Shown: positions 22,886 to 32,340, counted from the stretch's first letter. The stretch is 64,000 nt of DNA from Actinomycetes bacterium (GCA_023404495.1 JAEYBE010000045.1:8907-72906); one strand, 5' to 3'. Notes: generated by a model not told the origin, from the letters alone. Numbers and translations are program-made.

Positions 22886-25087
22886 TCAGTTGACGAACGC
22901 GGCGTCAGAAGCGCGGTAGCGCTCCATCAACTCGTCCTGAACATTGCGGCGCTGCTCGCGGCTCGGCGGCGCAAGCCGCTCCCAGCCCGCGTCGCGCGTC
23001 AGCTCCCAGGCGTTTGAGTTGTCAACAAGGCAGCGCTCGAGTGTGTCAAACAGTTCGTCCTTGAGCGACTCATCCTCGACTGGGGTGACGAGCTCGACGC
23101 GGTTGTCGAGATTGCGGCGCATCAGGTCCGCCGAACCAATCAACACGCGCCGCTCGTCTCCGCGGATGAAGGCGTAGATGCGCGAGTGCTCAAGGAAGCG
23201 CCCGACCACTGAGTTGACCCGAATGTTCTCGGAGACCCCGGGGATGCCCGGCCGCAGGCAGCAGATTCCGCGCACATTGAGCTCGACCGGCACGCCGGCG
23301 CGCGAGGCACGAAACAGCGCCTCGATGCAAGCCACATCGACCAGCGAATTCATCTTCATCTTGATCTGCGACGGCACACCGGCGCGGTGCGCGGCGATCG
23401 TCTTGTCGATCTCCTCGAGAATCCCGCTGCGCATCTGGTTCGGCGCGATCAGCACCTTGCGCATCTGGCTCGGTCGCGCAAATCCCGTCAGGAAGTTGAA
23501 CATGTCGGTCACATCGGCGCCGATCTGCGGATCGGTCGTGAAGAGTCCGAAGTCGGTGTACAGCCGGGCGGTGGCCGAGTGGTAGTTGCCGGTGCCGATG
23601 TGAACGTAGTTGCGCACCCCGTTGCCCTCGCGCCGCACGACAAGCACGCACTTGGTGTGCACCTTCAACGCCGGCGGCCCATAGACGACGTGCACGCCCG
23701 ACTGTTCCAACTCGCGCGCCCAGGCGATGTTCGCTCGCTCATCGAATCGCGCCTTCAGCTCCACCAGCGCCACCGCCTGCTTGCCGCGCTCGGATGCGCG
23801 GATCAGGGCCGGCACCAGCGGCGAGTCGTCGGAGGTGCGATACACCGTGAGCTTGATCGCCAAAACGTCGGGATCGTTGACCGCCTCGGCGACAAACCGC
23901 TCGACCGACGCCGAAAACGACTCGTACGGGTGGTGGACGAGGATGTCGCCCTCGCGCATCGCGCCGAGCACAGAGAGCTGTTCGCCGTCGGCATCGCGCA
24001 GCTTTGCCGGGATCACCGGCGACCACTTGACGTCGCGCAGATCGTCGTGGCCCGAGAGCTTCACAACCTGCCAGAGGTCGTTGAGGTCGAGCAGGCCGTC
24101 GACCTCGAAGACGTCGCGCTCCTCGATCTCAAGTGACTCGACCAGCTCTTCGCGCAGTTCGCGCGCGATGCCCTTGCCGACTTCGAGCCGCACGACTTCG
24201 CCGAATCGGCGGCGGCGCAGCTCGTCCTCGACCGCGCGCAGCAGGTCGTCAGCTTCGTCGGAGACAGTGAAGTCAGCGTCGCGCGTGACCCGGAAAGTCG
24301 CGTGGTCGAGAAGCTCCGTACCGGGGAAGAGCATCTCGAGGTTGTCCGCGATCACGTCCTCAAGCGGCACAAGCACGTCGCCCAAGGTCACGAACCGCGG
24401 GAGGATCTCTTTGGGGACCTTGACGCGCGCGAAGATCGTCTGGTCGAGCTGCGGGTCGCGCAGTAGCACCGCGAGGCTCAACGAGAGGTTCGAGATGTAC
24501 GGAAACGGCCGGCCCGGCCCGACCGCCAGTGGAGTGAGCACCGGGAAGATCTGCGACTCAAAGACGCGCGTCAGCTCCGCGCGCTCTTCGGGATCTAGCT
24601 CCTGAGCACGGCGGATGTGAATCTCGTGCTCAGCCAGCTGCGGGATCAGCGTCTCGTGCAGCAGGCGCGATTGGCGGTCGATCTGGTCCACCGCGCGCTC
24701 GCGGATCCCGCTGACGGTCTGCTCGGGCGTGAGGCCGTCGGCGCCGCGCTTTTCGATGCCGGCGTCGATCAGGTCGTGCATGCCGGCCACGCGGATCATC
24801 ACGAACTCGTCGAAGTTGCTGGAGAAGATCGCCGTGAACTTGACGCGCTCAAGCAGCGGGGTGGCTGGGTCTTCGGCCAGCTGCAGCACGCGGTCGTTGA
24901 AGTCCATCCACGAGAGTTCGCGGTTGAAGAAATGGTCGCGGTCGCGTAGATCGACCTCGTCTGCCTGCAACTCCCGTGCGGCCGATTCGGCCGTGGAACG
25001 GGCAGCAGCCGGCACCGGCGTCGACTCGAAGGCGTCGCGCGGGATGACCTCGTGTGAGCGTGTTGTCGCGCTGTCAGGGTCGGTCAT
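22886..25087 (-). CDS. ppk1: Polyphosphate kinase 1
   Basis: 733 aa with the PPK1 layout: N domain beginning at the FFNRELSWMDFNDRVLQLA motif (about residues 52-70), head domain, and two phospholipase-D-like C domains. Visible family motifs are SGHDDLRDVKWSPVIPAKL, VELKARFDERANIAWARELE, the catalytic-His region VYGPPALKVHTKCVLVVRRE, and YVHIGTGNYHSATARLYTDF. It reversibly makes polyphosphate from ATP. The stop lies 9 bp from the convergent LtrA stop, and the start overlaps the ppx stop by 4 bp, forming a ppx-ppk operon. Confidence 0.97.
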   Translation of the reverse strand: MTDPDSATTRSHEVIPRDAFESTPVPAAARSTAESAARELQADEVDLRDRDHFFNRELSWMDFNDRVLQLAEDPATPLLERVKFTAIFSSNFDEFVMIRVAGMHDLIDAGIEKRGADGLTPEQTVSGIRERAVDQIDRQSRLLHETLIPQLAEHEIHIRRAQELDPEERAELTRVFESQIFPVLTPLAVGPGRPFPYISNLSLSLAVLLRDPQLDQTIFARVKVPKEILPRFVTLGDVLVPLEDVIADNLEMLFPGTELLDHATFRVTRDADFTVSDEADDLLRAVEDELRRRRFGEVVRLEVGKGIARELREELVESLEIEERDVFEVDGLLDLNDLWQVVKLSGHDDLRDVKWSPVIPAKLRDADGEQLSVLGAMREGDILVHHPYESFSASVERFVAEAVNDPDVLAIKLTVYRTSDDSPLVPALIRASERGKQAVALVELKARFDERANIAWARELEQSGVHVVYGPPALKVHTKCVLVVRREGNGVRNYVHIGTGNYHSATARLYTDFGLFTTDPQIGADVTDMFNFLTGFARPSQMRKVLIAPNQMRSGILEEIDKTIAAHRAGVPSQIKMKMNSLVDVACIEALFRASRAGVPVELNVRGICCLRPGIPGVSENIRVNSVVGRFLEHSRIYAFIRGDERRVLIGSADLMRRNLDNRVELVTPVEDESLKDELFDTLERCLVDNSNAWELTRDAGWERLAPPSREQRRNVQDELMERYRASDAAFVN

Positions 25088-26007
25088 GACAGCAATTCCA
25101 GCAGCTTTCCTTCACGAAGTCCTCCCTTGCCGATCTTCAGGGGACGAGCGAGGCGGTCGCCGATGTCCTCGAGGATCATCACGCCGGCCGGAAGAACCTG
25201 CACGCGCTCGATGTCCAGGCCGAATTCTTCGGAGACCTCGTCGGCAGCGTGGCGGGTGATCAGGCGGATCGCCCGCTCCATCGTTTCGTGTTCGAGCACG
25301 TTGCCGACCATGCGCCGAAGCGACGAGGCCGTGCCGCCGATCGCGATCGCTTGATCGACCGTCGGGAAGGGGAATTGATCGAACATCTCGGCGACCTCTT
25401 CGCGCGCGGCGGAAAGATCGGCGGGGCTGGGCGGGTCGTTGTGGATGTGCATGTCCGAGACGAGCCCCGAGCCGATGCGAAACGAAGTCGACCATTTGAC
25501 GCCATCGGCGAGCGTGCCAACAGCCACCTCTGTGGACCCGCCGCCGACGTCGATCACCGCGATCGACTCGGCCGGATCCTGCGGCAGGTGGTGGGTTGCG
25601 CCAAGGAATGCCAGGCGCGCCTCTTCGTGCTCGTCGAGCACGTCGATGCGAACACCGCTCTCGCCCTCAATGGTCTCGACCAGCTCCTCGCCGTTGGTTG
25701 CGTCCCGTGTAGCGGCGGTCGCCATCGCGTAGACGTCCTTCGCACCCATCACCTTGGCGAGTTTGACCTGGGTCGCGATCGTCCCGGCGAGGTCGTGGAT
25801 CTTTTTGTCGGGAATCGATCCGTCCTCTTCAAGACCGCGTCCAAGGCGGGTGTAGGCGCGCTGGCTGAGCAGCTGGCGGAATCCATCGCCGCGCCTCTCG
25901 GCGACCAGCAGGCGGGTGGTGTTTGAACCGATGTCGATCACGGCAGCCGGGTGCTTGCCGTTGGCCGCCTTGCCTCGCTGCTCCTTGCTGATCGGGTTTG
26001 TCGCCAT
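25084..26007 (-). CDS. ppx: Exopolyphosphatase, Ppx/GppA family
   Basis: 307 aa, the short actinobacterial form lacking the C-terminal HD-like extension. ASKHA-type phosphate loops: AVIDIGSNTTRLLVAER near the N-terminus, VYAMATAATRDATNG, and VIDVGGGSTEVAVG in the second half. The enzyme hydrolyses terminal phosphates of polyphosphate or pppGpp. It is the first gene of the ppx-ppk pair, so synthesis and breakdown of polyphosphate are co-transcribed. Confidence 0.95.
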   Translation of the reverse strand: MATNPISKEQRGKAANGKHPAAVIDIGSNTTRLLVAERRGDGFRQLLSQRAYTRLGRGLEEDGSIPDKKIHDLAGTIATQVKLAKVMGAKDVYAMATAATRDATNGEELVETIEGESGVRIDVLDEHEEARLAFLGATHHLPQDPAESIAVIDVGGGSTEVAVGTLADGVKWSTSFRIGSGLVSDMHIHNDPPSPADLSAAREEVAEMFDQFPFPTVDQAIAIGGTASSLRRMVGNVLEHETMERAIRLITRHAADEVSEEFGLDIERVQVLPAGVMILEDIGDRLARPLKIGKGGLREGKLLELLS

Positions 26008-26061
26008 GCGTCTATCTCACCATACGCGGCGGGCAACCCTGCAAAGCGGTTGTGAACGCGG

Positions 26062-27180
26062 TCAGAGCTTCGGAATCTCGCGCAGGCGCTCGGCCAGCAG
26101 GCGGCTGTAGATCTTCTGAACCGGGCCCTCGGGCTGGGCAGTCTCAAGCGAGACGCTGCCGGATTCCGTCAGGCGAGCCTTCAGCGGAACGCGTTCGGTG
26201 GTAGTGAGCAGGAGGGCTTCGATCTCGCCGTTCATGCCGACGGCGGCTTCGCGAGTGCCCAGCGCGGCCTCGATCGCCTGGCAGGCGGCGTCGGCCTCCT
26301 GCGTTGCAAGTCCACCTTGCTTCACGCGCGCGTCCGTGACGTCGCCAACGGCGAAGAGATTCTCGGTCCCCTTGACGCGTTGGAGCTCGTCGACCGGGAT
26401 GAATCCGCCCTCGTCGGTCGGCACGCCTTGGGGGGCGCGCGGCTCGAGTCGCGGCATCGAAATCAGGCGCTCGGCGGGGTATGTGGTCGAATCGTCGAGC
26501 GTGACTGCGTGTCCGTCGTAGTGGCTGACGGTGGCGTTGGCGTGAACGTGCACGCCGAGTCGGCGGCAGAAATCCGCGACGTGCGCGCTGTGATCGTCGC
26601 CGTAGACGCTCAGTGGGCTGGGTTCGGGGGTGGCGAGGGCGACCTCCACCTGCTGACCGGATTGGCGCTCGGCGCGATCGGCGGTCATCAGCGCGAGCTC
26701 ATACAGCGGCAGCCGGTGCGTCGGGCCTTCGGGAACCGCGAAGAAGACCGTGCGCAGCTCACCGCGATCGACCTCGCCGATCACCGCGGTGACCTCCTCG
26801 ATCGAGCCAGGCAGCCCGAGCGTGATCGCCGGCTCGGGCAGCGGCGCGCGCGGCGTCGTGCCGGTCGCGATCACCATCGCGTCGAAGACGAATTCGTCGC
26901 CCTCCGGCGAGTGAGCCTTGCCGGCTTCGTGATCGACACGATCGATCACCCCCTGCCACTGGCGCACATTCGGGTGGGCGATGATCTCCCCGACCGAATA
27001 GCGCGCGGTCTCGGAGACGCCGAACGGCTCCATCACGATGTTCGGGCGGTAGTGAAACTCGGTCTGCGGAGAGATCAGCTCGATGTCGGCGGCCAGGTGC
27101 GTGCTGCGGCTGAGCGCAAGCGTCGCCTCAAGCGCGCCCGGTCCACTGCCAGCAACAAGAATCCGAACCCGCTCGCTCAT
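26062..27180 (-). CDS. FAD-dependent NAD(P)/quinone oxidoreductase
   Basis: 372 aa. FAD Rossmann motif ILVAGSGPGALEATLALSRS at residues about 7-26; FDAMVIATGTTPRAPLPEP (flavoprotein ATG loop); second nucleotide region around FFAVPEGPTHRLPLYELALM; and the C-terminal FAD contact NLFAVGDVTDARVKQGGLA. It resembles the NDH-2/SQR superfamily, but no SQR Cys pair is evident. The likely role is electron transfer from NAD(P)H or a small reductant. It lies between ppx and the transposase element, with 54 bp to ppx. Confidence 0.85.
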   Translation of the reverse strand: MSERVRILVAGSGPGALEATLALSRSTHLAADIELISPQTEFHYRPNIVMEPFGVSETARYSVGEIIAHPNVRQWQGVIDRVDHEAGKAHSPEGDEFVFDAMVIATGTTPRAPLPEPAITLGLPGSIEEVTAVIGEVDRGELRTVFFAVPEGPTHRLPLYELALMTADRAERQSGQQVEVALATPEPSPLSVYGDDHSAHVADFCRRLGVHVHANATVSHYDGHAVTLDDSTTYPAERLISMPRLEPRAPQGVPTDEGGFIPVDELQRVKGTENLFAVGDVTDARVKQGGLATQEADAACQAIEAALGTREAAVGMNGEIEALLLTTTERVPLKARLTESGSVSLETAQPEGPVQKIYSRLLAERLREIPKL

Positions 27181-27222
27181 GCGCTGAATCTACTCGGCGC
27201 GCACGGTGGCAAGCGGGTTTTT

Positions 27223-27272
27223 CACCATCACATACGTCCTATGGAGCTCCACAAGACGTATGTGATTGGTGG
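27223..27272. repeat. REP-like palindrome, copy 2
   Basis: The core arms ATCACATACGTCCTATGG and CCACAAGACGTATGTGAT (27227-27266) surround loop AGCT. The outer CACC/GGTG extend the stem with a bulge. Its internal mismatches and the flanking TTTTCACC (27219-27226) show it is inverted relative to copy 1. Confidence 0.88.
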
Positions 27273-27387
27273 ATCTGGCTTATCTACGCGGTGTGGCGAA
27301 AAGAATTTCGGATTTGGGGGGTGAATTGGCGGGGGCTTTCTCATTAACCCCTCGCAAGTTCAATTCGCGACCGGAGAGGGGTGCCGC

Positions 27388-28062
27388 TTGGCATCTGGGA
27401 TCCAACTCAAACCGAAGAACGCCGCCAACACGAGTTTCCATGTGACTGCTCGCGGAGTCGGCAACTTGCGACCGTTTCGTCGAATCGCCGACAAACACGA
27501 CTTCCTGGCGCGGTTCGCGTGGTACCTCAGCGAGAAGCGCTACGTGGCCGCTTCCGGCCGACCCTACGACAAGCTGTTCGATGAGGTCGCCGTGCTCGCG
27601 TTCTGCATCCTCGACAACCATTTCCACCTGATCCTCCACCAGTTCACGGACAACGGAATGGAGCGATTGATGCGAAGAGTTCTCTGCGGGTTCGGGAGAT
27701 CGTTCAATGCGCGAAGCGATTGGCACGGACCCGTCTTTGATGGCAGATACGCGGCCAATCCGCTGATCCATCCAGATCACCTGCGTGAATCGATCGCATA
27801 CACGATCCTCAATGACCCGATCGCCCAGCTGGAGAACGAATTCTGTAGCAACGCGATCATGCTCGGCGATCAGACTTCATCCTGGTTGCGCCGAGACCTT
27901 GCGCTGGGCGTATTCGATGGCGTGAAGGGCTATTGCGACTACATGAATCGAACCGGACCACGCCGAGTCTCTTCGAAGCTGCGCAGCTGGAACATCGATC
28001 CGACGCTCCATCCGTACCGCCCGATCTCTTCCCCTCGTGTCCCGACCCACTCACGCTTCTAA
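27388..28062 (+). CDS. REP-associated tyrosine transposase-like (RAYT, Y1/HUH) protein
   Basis: 224 aa from a TTG with Shine-Dalgarno GGAGAGG eight bases upstream. IS200/Y1 landmarks: an N-terminal FHVTARGVGN strand, the HUH motif in FCILDNHFHLILHQ (His78, His80), the MERLMRRVLCGFGRSFN helix, HGPVFDGRY, and the helix HLRESIAYTILNDPIAQLEN with Tyr138 as candidate nucleophile. Length and the ILNDP segment (for Y-I-H-x-N-P) match RAYTs rather than the shorter TnpA of IS200. It is flanked on both sides by a palindrome that also occurs elsewhere in the window. RAYTs nick single-stranded REP hairpins. Confidence 0.85.
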   Translation: MASGIQLKPKNAANTSFHVTARGVGNLRPFRRIADKHDFLARFAWYLSEKRYVAASGRPYDKLFDEVAVLAFCILDNHFHLILHQFTDNGMERLMRRVLCGFGRSFNARSDWHGPVFDGRYAANPLIHPDHLRESIAYTILNDPIAQLENEFCSNAIMLGDQTSSWLRRDLALGVFDGVKGYCDYMNRTGPRRVSSKLRSWNIDPTLHPYRPISSPRVPTHSRF

Positions 28063-28073
28063 GCGGAATCTCC

Positions 28074-28117
28074 CAACCACATACGTCCTATGGCGTTCCA
28101 TAGGACGTATGTGGTTG
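28074..28117. repeat. REP-like palindrome, copy 3
   Basis: The arms CAACCACATACGTCCTATGG and CCATAGGACGTATGTGGTTG are exact 20-bp complements around loop CGTT. It begins 11 bp after the transposase stop and could also act as its terminator. Confidence 0.9.
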
Positions 28118-28176
28118 CTAAGGATCACTTGCGACTGTTTCGGCGACGCCCGTAGGTGCGCGGGGTTCGTCGCGAC

Positions 28177-29547
28177 TTAGATGTGCGGATTCGTCTTGAC
28201 CAGATGCTTGCGCTGGAGCTCGTGGAGGCCGCCCGTGACTTCGAGACTCTTGCACTCCTGCTCGATGTCATTCGCCAGGGTTTCGACCATCGTGTAGGTG
28301 AAGGTCTCCTTGACCAGGGCGCGCAGCAGCGTGACCTCTTCGGCGTCGGGCGGCAGGGTGTACGCCGGAACCATCCATCCGCGCCGCGCCGAAAGCGCGC
28401 CGGCCACGTCGAACTCGTCGAAGCCCCAGTCCTTGTTGAGCTTGAACGCGACCAGCGGCAACTGCGGCTCGCCCTCGAGAATCAGATCGAAGTAGCCGCT
28501 CTCCTTGATCCGCCGGCCAAGTTCGATCGCGTTCTGCATCATCAGCTTGATCACTGCCTCGTACCCAGCGCGCCCCAGTCGAACGAATTGGTAGTACTGC
28601 GCCAGCAGCATCGACGAGCCGGTCGAAAAGTTCAGCGTGAAGGTCGCGTCCTCTTTGCCCAGGTAGTTCTCCATGAACACGAGGTCCTGACAGAGATCTG
28701 CCTTCTCGCGGAAGATCACCCAGCCGATGCCCGGGTAGACGAGTCCGAACTTGTGCCCCGACGCATTGATCGATCGCACCTGCTCAAGCCGGAAGTCCCA
28801 CTTGACGTCCGGATAGAGAAACGGCCACACGAACGCGCCCGACGCGCCGTCGACGTGAATCGGCACGTCGAGCCCTTCCTTCTCCTTCAGCTCGACGAGC
28901 ATGTCGTTGATCCCGGAGACGTCATCGGAGTGGCCGGTGAAGGTCGTGCCCACGACGGCAGCAACACCGATCGTGTTCTCGTCAATGAAAGGCCGAACGT
29001 CCTCCGCGTCGATCGTGTACTTGTCGGCCGCGAGCGGAACGATCCGCGGCTCGACATCGAAGTAGCGGCAGAACTTGTCCCAGACGACATGCACGTCGCC
29101 GCCGAAGATCAGGTTGGGCTTGGTCGCGTCCTTCCCCTCGGCCTCGCGACGCTTGCGCCAGTTCCACTTGAGGTTCAGCGCGCCGAGCATGATCGCCTCG
29201 GACGACCCCTGGGTGCGCGCTCCGGTCGTCTCTCCCGGCGCGTTGAAGAGCTCGGCGAGGATCCGGATGCAGCGCTGCTCGATCTCCGCCGTCTGCGGAT
29301 ACTCGGCGTGGTCGATGAAATTTCGGTGCAGGTTGTCGGCGATCAGCTTCTGCGCCGAGGGCTCCATCCAAGTGGTTACGAACGTCGCGAGATTTCGCAT
29401 CGGTTCGCTGTCAAGAAAGAGCTCCGCCTCGATCAACATTCGCGCCTCTTCAGCGCCGATGCCGTTGTCGTGGAGCCGGTCCGTCGGCAACTTCTCGAGG
29501 TTGATCTTGTCGAGAGCTCCCTGCGTGGAATCGTTGAGTGCGTGCAT
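28177..29547 (-). CDS. Glutamate decarboxylase (PLP-dependent, group II)
   Basis: 456 aa from the ATG at 29547; the frame is open upstream but similarity begins here. Family motifs: ARTQGSSEAIMLGALNLKW, HVDGASGAFVWPF (PLP Asp233), and the Schiff-base lysine in SINASGHKFGLVYPG (Lys266). The C-terminal LQRKHLVKTNPH tail is typical of bacterial GAD. It converts glutamate to GABA and consumes a cytosolic proton, as in acid resistance. No GABA antiporter is adjacent. Confidence 0.94.
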   Translation of the reverse strand: MHALNDSTQGALDKINLEKLPTDRLHDNGIGAEEARMLIEAELFLDSEPMRNLATFVTTWMEPSAQKLIADNLHRNFIDHAEYPQTAEIEQRCIRILAELFNAPGETTGARTQGSSEAIMLGALNLKWNWRKRREAEGKDATKPNLIFGGDVHVVWDKFCRYFDVEPRIVPLAADKYTIDAEDVRPFIDENTIGVAAVVGTTFTGHSDDVSGINDMLVELKEKEGLDVPIHVDGASGAFVWPFLYPDVKWDFRLEQVRSINASGHKFGLVYPGIGWVIFREKADLCQDLVFMENYLGKEDATFTLNFSTGSSMLLAQYYQFVRLGRAGYEAVIKLMMQNAIELGRRIKESGYFDLILEGEPQLPLVAFKLNKDWGFDEFDVAGALSARRGWMVPAYTLPPDAEEVTLLRALVKETFTYTMVETLANDIEQECKSLEVTGGLHELQRKHLVKTNPHI

Positions 29548-29618
29548 GCGGCAACTCTGCCAGATTGTCCGGAAGCGTGTTGCCAGCTGTTCCGCTGAGA
29601 GAACCGCAGAAACACGAA

Positions 29619-29638
29619 CGGCCACCCGAAGGTGGCCG
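29619..29638 (-). terminator. Terminator of the secreted lipase gene
   Basis: CGGCCACC-CGAA-GGTGGCCG forms a perfect 8-bp stem about 28 bp after the lipase stop. On the minus strand it is followed by TTCGTGTTTC. Confidence 0.6.
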
Positions 29639-29665
29639 CTCGCATTCGTCATCCTGGGGAGGTGA

Positions 29666-31486
29666 CTAGTACAACACCGGATCCGGAGGAGACACGGTGA
29701 AGCTGTAGGTCTGGCCGGAGCCAGACATCAGGCTGCTCAGTAGCGGACCCTGGAGCCCGCATCCGGAGAGCGACGCAAAGGTCGTCGTGCCCGAGAAGCC
29801 GATCTTGCCGGCGCCAAGGTCCGAGACCGGGCCGCTGTAGGAGAGCGGCAGCGTCGACGGCGAGGTCGTGCTGCAGCCCGACGGAATCTGGAACGGTCCA
29901 GACCCGACCGACTCGAGCGCGATGTTCACCTTCACCTGGCCGTTGATCGAGAGCTGGCCGCCGTTGCTCACGGCAACTGTGCCGGTGAGTGGACCGCTCT
30001 GCGTGATCGAGAGCTTCACGGTGATCGGGATGCCGACCAGGGTGAGGTTCTGGTTGAACGTCGGGATGTTCAGCGCCGAGTTGTTCAGCTGGCCGGCGGT
30101 CACGTTCGCGTCAGTCGTGAACGTCGCGTTGCTCGGCAGCGTGACGTCCTGGTCGAGCGTCTTCAGGTGTACCTTGCCGCCAAGCTTCCAGTTCTTCATC
30201 GAGATGACGAAGTTGCCGGCGTTGTTGTTGGCGTTGGAGGTCGGCTTGGCGCGCAGCGTGAGGCACGTGCCAAGCGTGTAGTTGCCATTGATGCGGGCCT
30301 CCAGGAAGGAGAGCGCGCCCGAAGCACCCTGGAACTGGGTCGCAATGTGCTCTGACGGATAGGCCTCGTACGTCACATTGGTGCCCTTGTCGCAGTAGGC
30401 CTTCTTCAGGTCGATCGACGGCTGCAGCGGGATGAACTCATCGGCGGTGCCGTGGTAGAGGTACAGCGGCACCGGGATCTTCGCCGTGCCGAGCTTCTGC
30501 GCGTCGACCGCAGCGCCGATCGCCGGGTTGGCCAGCAGCTGGCTGAGCGTCTGGTTGCCGACCGTGTACTCGGAGAGGCTGTGGTTGAGGTAGGTGAAGA
30601 GCGCCTCAAACACGCACATCTGCTTGGCTGCAGCGATCGTCGCCTGTCCGTTTGCATTTGCAAGCGTGTTCAGGTTGATGGCCGACGGGTACTGCTGCGC
30701 CAGGCCGTAAATCGCCATCAGCATGAAAGCCTCACCGTTGCGGCCGTCGAGGTTGGCGGCGGTGCTGCGCAGGTCCGCGGGAACGCCACCGGCAGCGACG
30801 CCGACAACGTTCAGAGCGGAGGCGTATGAGGCCTCGATCTCACCGGCTTCGGCAGCCGTCTGGCCGCCCTGCGAGTAACCCCAGATCGCGACTTTGGTCG
30901 AGCTCTTGAGGCCGACGTTCGGCACCGTGAACGCCGAGCGAACCGCGTCAAGCAGCGCGCGGGCCGCGTTCTGACCGACGATGTAGGTCGGGTTTGCGCC
31001 GTTGGTGTAGCCGTCGTTGTCGGTGATCACAACCGCGTAGCCCTTCTTCAGGGCGGCGACGATGTTGGCGATCTCGTAGTCACTGCCGGCAGCAATCTGC
31101 TTGCTCGGTGCGCACTGCGAGCCGAGGCCGTGGGTGCCGACTGCGTAGGCGACGACCGGACGTGGGTTCAGACCGAGGAATCCGGCGTCCCAGCTGGTGG
31201 TCGGCACGAGCACCGTCGCGGTTGCCGCCACGCGCGTACCGTCGATCTTCGTGGTCGTGTACTGCGTGCGCCAGGCGTTCAGGCCAGGCGCGCCGGAGCC
31301 GAGGTTGGCGGATGAGCTCGCGTACTTGATCAGCGTGCCGTTGCCGCTGGGCAGTGAGCCCGGAACGTTGTAGACGTCGGTCGTCGTCGTGGACGTCGCG
31401 GCCGAAGCCGATCCGGCCAGCGCCAACGCGATGAGGACCGGCAGCGCAAATGCAGCCAGCCGCATCTTCAGTAGATGCTTTTGCAT
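29666..31486 (-). CDS. Secreted triacylglycerol lipase/esterase (LIP-type alpha/beta hydrolase)
   Basis: 606 aa from the ATG at 31486, preceded by GGGGGA. Signal peptide: FALPVLIALALAGSASA. The hydrolase spans about residues 40-410: nucleophile elbow VAIWGYSQGGQT (Ser205), acid in YLYHGTADEFIPLQ, His in YPSEHIATQF; this matches the secretory lipase (LIP) family. A C-terminal region of about 190 residues is beta-rich (VTLPSNATFTTDANVTAGQL) and not recognised; it may bind surfaces. Divergent from a TetR regulator with a 158-bp shared promoter region. Confidence 0.88.
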   Translation of the reverse strand: MQKHLLKMRLAAFALPVLIALALAGSASAATSTTTTDVYNVPGSLPSGNGTLIKYASSSANLGSGAPGLNAWRTQYTTTKIDGTRVAATATVLVPTTSWDAGFLGLNPRPVVAYAVGTHGLGSQCAPSKQIAAGSDYEIANIVAALKKGYAVVITDNDGYTNGANPTYIVGQNAARALLDAVRSAFTVPNVGLKSSTKVAIWGYSQGGQTAAEAGEIEASYASALNVVGVAAGGVPADLRSTAANLDGRNGEAFMLMAIYGLAQQYPSAINLNTLANANGQATIAAAKQMCVFEALFTYLNHSLSEYTVGNQTLSQLLANPAIGAAVDAQKLGTAKIPVPLYLYHGTADEFIPLQPSIDLKKAYCDKGTNVTYEAYPSEHIATQFQGASGALSFLEARINGNYTLGTCLTLRAKPTSNANNNAGNFVISMKNWKLGGKVHLKTLDQDVTLPSNATFTTDANVTAGQLNNSALNIPTFNQNLTLVGIPITVKLSITQSGPLTGTVAVSNGGQLSINGQVKVNIALESVGSGPFQIPSGCSTTSPSTLPLSYSGPVSDLGAGKIGFSGTTTFASLSGCGLQGPLLSSLMSGSGQTYSFTVSPPDPVLY

Positions 31487-31644
31487 GAATCCCCCAAAGG
31501 ACTTGATCTTGATTGAGACTTCCGGCGCAGGACCCCCCAAGGGCTGGCCAGTCGGCCAAAGATAACAGATAATCCGAAACTGATTCGGTTTTTGTTTCGG
31601 TTTGAGCGGCGCGGCGCGCGGTACCCTCGCCTGCGGGAGGGGCA

Positions 31645-32331
31645 TTGGCGACCAAGGAACCACGCCAGAAACGCAGCCGCGAGCGCGTAGAGAAGATCAT
31701 GCTGGCGGCCGGCGACCTACTGGCAAAAACGGCTGACGCCGATGCGCTCACGACGACATCGGTCTCCAAGCGCTCCGGTGTTCCCGTGGCGACGATCTAC
31801 CGCTACTTCGCCGACCGCTCGGCGATCATCTCTGCCTTGATCGACCGCGAGACGGCCGAGATTGACGAGGTCGTTATCGAGCGGCTCGCCAGGCTTGAGA
31901 CGATCAGCTTTTCGATCCTGCTTGAGACGATCATGCAGGCGCACCTTGAGCACTTCCAAGCCAGTCGCCGCTCGATCGTGCTGTGGTTTGGCGCGCGCAA
32001 GAGCAACGAGGTGCTCGGCCGCGTCGAACGCCGATACAAGTACCTCGGCGACTGGCTCAAGAACGGGGCGATGAGTTCCGAGATGGCCGTTCCCGAGACT
32101 CCCCCATTCGGCCCAGAACTGATCGTCTGGACCTGCGACCGAGCGTTTGAGTTCATGTTCCGCGAGGAGCGCGGGGTCGAGGTGGAGCAGCAGATCATGG
32201 ATCTGACCCTTGCGCTGGTCGGCGAGTCGGTCCGAATGTACGACACCCCGCGCGGGCGCGACGGCATCCCGCGCGACGAGTTTCAGAAGCACTTCGGGCC
32301 GTACGCACCGCCTAACGGCCCGGCGAGCTGA
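31645..32331 (+). CDS. TetR-family transcriptional regulator
   Basis: 228 aa from a TTG with GGGAGGGG just upstream. HTH: KRSRERVEKIMLAAGDLLAK, LTTTSVSKRSGVPVATIYRY, FADRSAIISALIDRE. The C-terminal ligand domain is helical. It is divergent from the secreted lipase, which it probably controls, perhaps in response to fatty acids. The intergenic region has a short CCGAA/TTCGG dyad near 31570-31590. Confidence 0.9.
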   Translation: MATKEPRQKRSRERVEKIMLAAGDLLAKTADADALTTTSVSKRSGVPVATIYRYFADRSAIISALIDRETAEIDEVVIERLARLETISFSILLETIMQAHLEHFQASRRSIVLWFGARKSNEVLGRVERRYKYLGDWLKNGAMSSEMAVPETPPFGPELIVWTCDRAFEFMFREERGVEVEQQIMDLTLALVGESVRMYDTPRGRDGIPRDEFQKHFGPYAPPNGPAS

Positions 32332-32340
32332 TTCGCGTGC

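Larger units (their letters stand above)
27223..28117. mobile_element. RAYT-like transposase gene bracketed by two REP-like palindromes
   Basis: An 895-bp unit: palindrome copy 2, a 224-aa HUH transposase gene, and palindrome copy 3. The arrangement is like the REP-RAYT systems of proteobacteria. No other terminal repeats or target-site duplications are seen. Confidence 0.75.

Noticed and set aside
15613..28117. The three palindromes as ordinary terminators or a CRISPR array
   Set aside because: They are 11 kb and 0.8 kb apart with no spacers. They share near-identical sequence including loop type and flanks, which unrelated terminators would not.
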